The position numbers were made by a program, and so were the translations under genes. The notes under the pieces were generated by a model that saw only the letters and a list, made by a program, of their open reading frames with translations, made no database searches and was not told the origin of the DNA. From positions 42,904,001-42,968,000 of the forward strand of contig CM114273.1 of the NCBI GenBank assembly GCA_050084515.1: 64,000 nt of DNA, read 5' to 3'. Positions 59,393 through 64,000 of this stretch are shown here, in pieces (positions within the stretch are counted from its first letter, which is position 1; each line of letters starts with the position of its first letter). Source of the DNA: Blasia pusilla. Lineage: Eukaryota; Marchantiophyta; Marchantiopsida; Blasiales.

Positions 59393-60610
59393 TTATGTGT
59401 TCATGGAGTGCATGGCCATCTCCACAGTGGCCATATGATTTGGGTAGGGATGGAGGACCACCGCCCTCACGCAAAAGTGAGCCTCAAGCAAGTTTGGTCG
59501 CTCCGCTGCAAACTCCAACCACGCCTTGAATCGGTGGTTGCCATCCAAGATGAAGAAGTACAAGTTTTGCATCCACTTGTACTGGGTTCTTTCCACTGCC
59601 TCCCAAAACTCCACGTCCCTTACCCTCGAAAAAGCATCGAGACTCTTAGGTCTTCCTCCGTTACCAAAGCCTAGGTTCCATGCTCATCATACGGTTGAAC
59701 ATAGAAAGGTGGGAAGCTATCAACGTATGAAGTTGTTGCCACGGACTGCTTCAACTTGTCAATATCTTCCTCCGATTGGATTTCTTGGACGAATTGCATT
59801 TTTAGGAGTCGACATAGAGGAATCCTCGAGGTATTCGGGCCATCCACCAGTGCCATCTGCTTCATCACATACGTGAATGTCACACTGTCAATTCAAATTT
59901 CAGAACAACTAGAACTAATGCAATGCGGAGAGAACTGTACGACAATGCTTACCCGCTCAAAAATTGGGTCCGTGTCAAGTCCAGCGAGTTGCTACGGAGC
60001 CTCATTGGGCAATTCTACAAGAAACTCTTCAATTTCGAAGAGATCCAATTCTTCAACATGCTTTTGAGATGCAGAAGACTATTCTCTTTCTCCTTTTGAG
60101 ATCTCCATGATCTCGACACTCGGGGTTCTTACAACTTCCTTGTTGGTCTCTGGAAGCTCGTAGGTATTGGATTGGTGTCCTACATTGGACCACTCGACCA
60201 CATGGATGAGACATCCTCCATTTCAACACTCGTGGTAGGTTGCTGGGTGGGTTCTTCTTCTTCAGCCACTGCCTTTTCCTTCCTTGCTTGTGCCAATTCG
60301 GCTTTCCGAAAGGCGGCATCCTGCCTCTTCTTCTACTTGATCTCTGCCTCCATGCGTTTCTACTAGGCCTTCTTTGCATCTGCAAGCAATTTTGCTTCTC
60401 GCTTCTCCTCTTGCTTCGCGAACATCTCCAGAGCTAGTTTCGCCAATATTTCCTGCCTCATAATTTCGATTTCTCGCTCATGGTGCTCGATTTCCTCTCG
60501 CCTTACATCTGTAGGCGTGCGTCGCGTATTAGAAGACGGAGTTTCACCGAACTTGAGAGAGAAGTTCCCGACCTTGCTGGCTTGGCTCTTTTTTTGAGTC
60601 TTCCTGAAAT
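59393..60610 (-). pseudogene. decayed coding region: coiled coil then ParB/sulfiredoxin-like motif
   Basis: Read on the minus strand, 60520-60250 encodes a charged coiled coil (REEIEHHEREIEIMRQEIL, KQEEKREAKLLADAKKA, RKAELAQARKEKAVAEEEE) with three in-frame TAGs. 59883-59671 is open and reads RIPLCRLLKMQFVQEIQSEE and DIDKLKQSVATT, which fits the N-terminal part of ParB-like domains. In a third frame 59614-59393 has YFFILDGNHRFKAWLEF, where DGNHR corresponds to the G-x-R core of ParB/sulfiredoxin folds. No complete frame exists. The fold assignment is tentative; nothing shows whether it was host or transposon derived. Confidence 0.45.
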
Positions 60611-62610
60611 TAGTGGAGAATTTAACGTTGCGTGAATCATCGTTTCCTCTAACAAGAATCGATTCAGCTCAAACCATCATCACCAATCGTATCAAAGGTA
60701 AGACTGGCAATATGACTCCAGGATCAGATGGTCAAACCTTAGATGGGTTAGATTGAAATTGGTTTGTAAAACTTGCGTAACGTATAAGCAAGGGTCGATC
60801 AAATTGAATCACCCGAAGAGTACTTTCTCGCTATTGTACAACAAAAAACATCACCGAGCAAATTAGTAGTCAATCGGCTACCTTTTGCCAAAAATTTGTG
60901 AGCTTCTTAGCAACTCATCAATCATAAAAAAAAGAGGGGCGAAGCTATTTGCTTCACCCTCCCCGGTTACCGGGTTAGCCATGGCTTCACGAAAAAAAAG
61001 GTAGGGCATGGGCGGGGGTAGGCGGTTGCCTGCAGGGATTAGAAGCTTGGCGTCAAGAAATGTCGATCCTAAATGACGAGCACGGCGAAGTTTCTTTGGC
61101 GGATCCCTCCAAAGACACAACTCTGATTCTTTGTCAAAAGACTTGAGGGCGCTTGGGCGCGGAGATGGAGGTGGAAAACCCGAATTAGCCGGGGGTGTGA
61201 TACGCTGAAAGCGAAACCGGTCAACACGGGACCTAATACCTTCTGCATAGAAGATGTGCAGGCTAAAGTGGGCGTGAGCTCGTCCTTTAACTTGGAGTCT
61301 ACGGACTCCATAGCAAAAGTTAGCCAGGAGCGGAATTTTTGGCTACAGATTCGGTGCAGGTAGTGCCCCTTGCATTTGCTCTTTTTAAGGGCAAGTGCTT
61401 CGATAAGAAATAGGAAATGCTAAGATTCGAACTTAGATTGGTTAAGGATTGGTTAAGAACCAATAAAGCCTTCCATGCAATGGCTACTAATTTCCGGGTT
61501 ATATAAAAAACCCTCTGATTTTTTATATTTTTTTTTCATTTCCATTCTACCATCAACAAAAAACAATCAATTTAAAAATTTATTAGTGTTGACGTTTTTT
61601 TTTTATGCTATGCTTTAAAGAAAGTTAAAAAAAAAGCTTTGAGTTTTGAAACCTCATCCTTACATTGCAGGTTAAACGTTCTATAGACCCAAGTCTATTT
61701 TCCATTAGGATCGATATGTACTTGATGTTTAATTTTTTTTTAATGCGTCAAATCGGCTAACCAACGTTGGATCTAAGGCCAAGTTTGATGACAAGTTTGG
61801 CAATTCGCCCGTAAGCCAGGCAGATTGCATAAATAATTTCCGTATTTAATTTACTCGAATTCGAGAAGTGGCTTTTTCTTCCTCAGACTTATACTTTTTG
61901 CCCTTCACGTATTTTTCTTCCACACTATCTAAACCGTTTGAATTAGATCTACGGTATGGAAACTCGCTTTACCACTTTGAAAATGAGTTTCAAAAACGGG
62001 ACTTTTAGTCCCAAGCAATACAAACAATTGCGGCGTTTCAAATTGTTCCTTTATTTCCGTGCGCCTCGCGAACCTTCCCAAGTTCGTAGAAATAATGTCT
62101 AGGCGTTCCTTAGCCCGTAGCCGCTCCAACTCGAAATCACCTGCATCCGTATACCAAAAGGCTGATTGAGGTTGAAAAATGTTAATATTAATAAATATTA
62201 ACTTCCTTTCTGGCAAGTTTAGCCCTATTCTTAGAATTTACATAGAACTTCCAATATGTGTTTTGATCGAAGTGAAATCAACTTGGTCGTTCTTCAAACT
62301 TTGCAATTCCAGTCCGGCGTCCAACTAATTATCGTTGTGGATTAAACGTTGTAGCCCCCGAATGAAGAAATAACAACCAATCGTCAAGATGTCTTGGTAA
62401 TTGAAAAGATATTTTCCGTAGTCGTGTGAATAGGGGAGTTGAAAGTAGTGCGGAAAAGTGTAGAATGGAAAAGTGAAAAGCCTCGAAACTGGTCCTTATA
62501 TACTTTCGGAGCCATTAGACTCGACCATTGGTACAATGGTGGACCATTGGTGTACGATAGGAAACCGGTTGTACGACGGTGGACCGTTACGGTGCATGCT
62601 ATGCGTGGTC
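60611..62610. other. intergenic, nothing identified
   Basis: AT-rich at 61500-61760, mixed elsewhere. No gene recognised. An inverted pair ACCATTGG/CCAATGGT-like sequence at 62522-62552 precedes the hairpin array. Confidence 0.4.
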
Positions 62611-62614
62611 TGCC

Positions 62615-63335
62615 TGCAACATGTCGGAGCTTGATGGGTTGCAATTCCAATGCATGGGTGGTACGCCCAGGACTCAACGTGCAACTCGTCAGACTCGGAC
62701 AGGTTGCACAAGGTCCATCTTGCCCAGTTCCTACAACCCGTTGGACCGGGGTTGCACGATGTCCATCCAACCTGGGTCTGGTACATCCCGTCGGACTCTG
62801 ACGGGTTGCACGTGGACCATTCATCTTTCCCTCTTCCTGCAAACCGTCAGGCCTCGACAGGTTGAATGGGGTCCATCCAGCGTGGATCTTGTGCAACCCA
62901 TCGGACTGCGACAGGTTGCACGAGGATGATTGATCATGCCCACTTCCTGCAACCCGTCAGACCACAGTGGGTTGTACGGGCTCCATCCATCCGGTATCCC
63001 GAGCAACCGGTTTGACTTTGACGGCTTGTAGTCTGATTCGTGCAACTCGTTGGGCTCCGATGAGTTGAACGGAACCCATGTTGCCAAACTTGCTGCCTTA
63101 TTGCCTAACAAAGTGCCAAAGGGACCGGTTTGAATCCATTCATTTTGCAATTCGTCGGACTCCGATATGTTGTACCCACCCAAACTCAATTCAACTCGTC
63201 GATATGTGTTTAGGGTTAAGGGTTCGTTCTTTCGACATCCCTCTTGAGGGTTTCCAACCCGTCGGACTTTGATGGGTTGGATTTCCCCTTAAGTCGAAAT
63301 TCCCACCTGCCCGGCTCCCACAGGTTGAAGGAAGC
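62615..63335. repeat. array of about 12 hairpin-forming repeats
   Basis: Units of the form GCAACCCGTCGGACTCTGAC followed by GGGTTGCA recur about every 50 bp: near 62619, 62680, 62732, 62787, 62842, 62895, 62951, 63002, 63042, 63149, 63196, 63254 and 63310. Between them GGTCCATCC-type spacers also repeat in the first half. The arms pair (CAACCC with GGGTTG) and in one unit both arms change together (CAACTC with GAGTTG, 63042). Several short frames cross it, none convincing as protein. Confidence 0.75.
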
Positions 63336-63339
63336 CTGG

Positions 63340-64000
63340 CGGATCCTTTCTGACAACTAGCATGTTCGAATATTCCTTTCTGGCAGGTCTAGTTACCTGG
63401 CGATGGTTCAACCTAAGTACTGACTGCTTGTCACATATAATATGTTAGGATTTAAACGAACAGTGTTCCCTATATATCCAACATTCTCATTCTTTTTCTC
63501 ATTCTTATTCCTCTCTCTAGGCAATCATTCTTGGTCTGACCCAAATGGACAATTATGTGAAGCTCACATGTGGTAGTCATCTAGCGGGCCTTCCTCAATC
63601 GGAGATAATTCAAGCCCAACCTGGTGACATTCATGTAATTGTCGAAGAACATTTCCTCTCACTCCGATTTCTCCTCCCGATTAGAACCATCTTTGTATCC
63701 AAGGATGTCAAGGTTGATGGAATGGATGATGCCATTGGTAAATAGTCCAACCGGAGATTGGAGCCTCCAAAGTGTGGAACCTCTTACCCTACTCCAACGG
63801 ACAATTCAGAGTTTATGGCCTAACTCTGATCATCATTGCGACTCATGAAGACGGTATGAAACCTTTGAGTGTTCCATGCTCCACGTTTGGCAGGACTGCT
63901 TTGGCCCATCTAGCATCGACTCCAATTTCACAAGCACGGAATATCGCGATTGAAGCTGTGGACATCTTGGATGGTTTTGATCTCACATGATCTGTTGGAA
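63340..64000 (+). other. unassigned, two short open frames
   Basis: 63545-63745 (DNYVKLTCGSHLAGLPQ, then GDIHVIVEEHFLSLRFLLP) and 63772-63990 (TFGRTALAHLAS) are open on the plus strand and nearly adjacent. I recognise no family. They could be exons of a gene running out of the window, or chance. Confidence 0.25.

Noticed and set aside
62615-63335. CRISPR array
   Set aside because: Repeats are imperfect, spacers also repeat, there are no cas genes, and the setting is a eukaryotic nuclear genome.

Overview
The window reads as nuclear DNA of a plant. It has spliced genes with GT-AG introns, a plant-type L-gulonolactone oxidase, a mitochondrial (SLC25) carrier, an initiator-Met-tRNA primer binding site, long microsatellites and many nested, decayed Ty3/gypsy retroelements. 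The exact lineage cannot be read from the sequence. Short introns and the unusual retroelements would fit a non-seed land plant (moss, liverwort, lycophyte) or a streptophyte alga; this is inference.

Layout. 1-10.6 kb: AT-rich DNA with dead retroelement pieces: an integrase scrap, a copia protease scrap inside or beside a 232-bp tandem duplication, and a gag-protease deletion derivative (element E, about 5.6-8.5 kb). 10606-26925: element A, a chromodomain-type Ty3/gypsy element (chromovirus) with 353-bp LTRs and a 5-bp target duplication (TAAAG). Its 3' LTR is split by element B (16421-26660, minus strand), which has its own CAAG target duplication. 30.0-34.0 kb: a coherent 10-exon SLC25 carrier gene (425 aa). 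37.2-39.6 kb: a two-exon L-gulonolactone oxidase-like gene (about 592 aa, minus strand). 42-45.6 kb: tandem repeats, a tRNA-derived SINE-like sequence and a Helitron helicase remnant. 47.7-58.5 kb: two more copies of the element B family (C and D, plus strand), an inverted pair of terminal repeats and an unidentified coding fragment. 59.4-64 kb: a decayed coiled-coil/ParB-like coding region, and an array of about 12 short hairpin-forming repeats at 62.6-63.3 kb.

The most interesting system is the B/C/D/E family. Its pol has the order gag, zinc knuckles, aspartic protease, C5-cytosine DNA methyltransferase (DNMT), reverse transcriptase, RNase H, DDE integrase, PHD finger. A linear, DNMT3-like methyltransferase is thus embedded in a retrotransposon polyprotein, and a C4HC3 PHD finger sits where element A carries a chromodomain. 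Its ends are also odd: one terminal block (X) at the 5' end, but Y-X-Y at the 3' end, like a split direct repeat. Read together, the element may have carried its own DNA-methylating enzyme and its own histone-tail reader. Every copy here is broken, but by different mutations.
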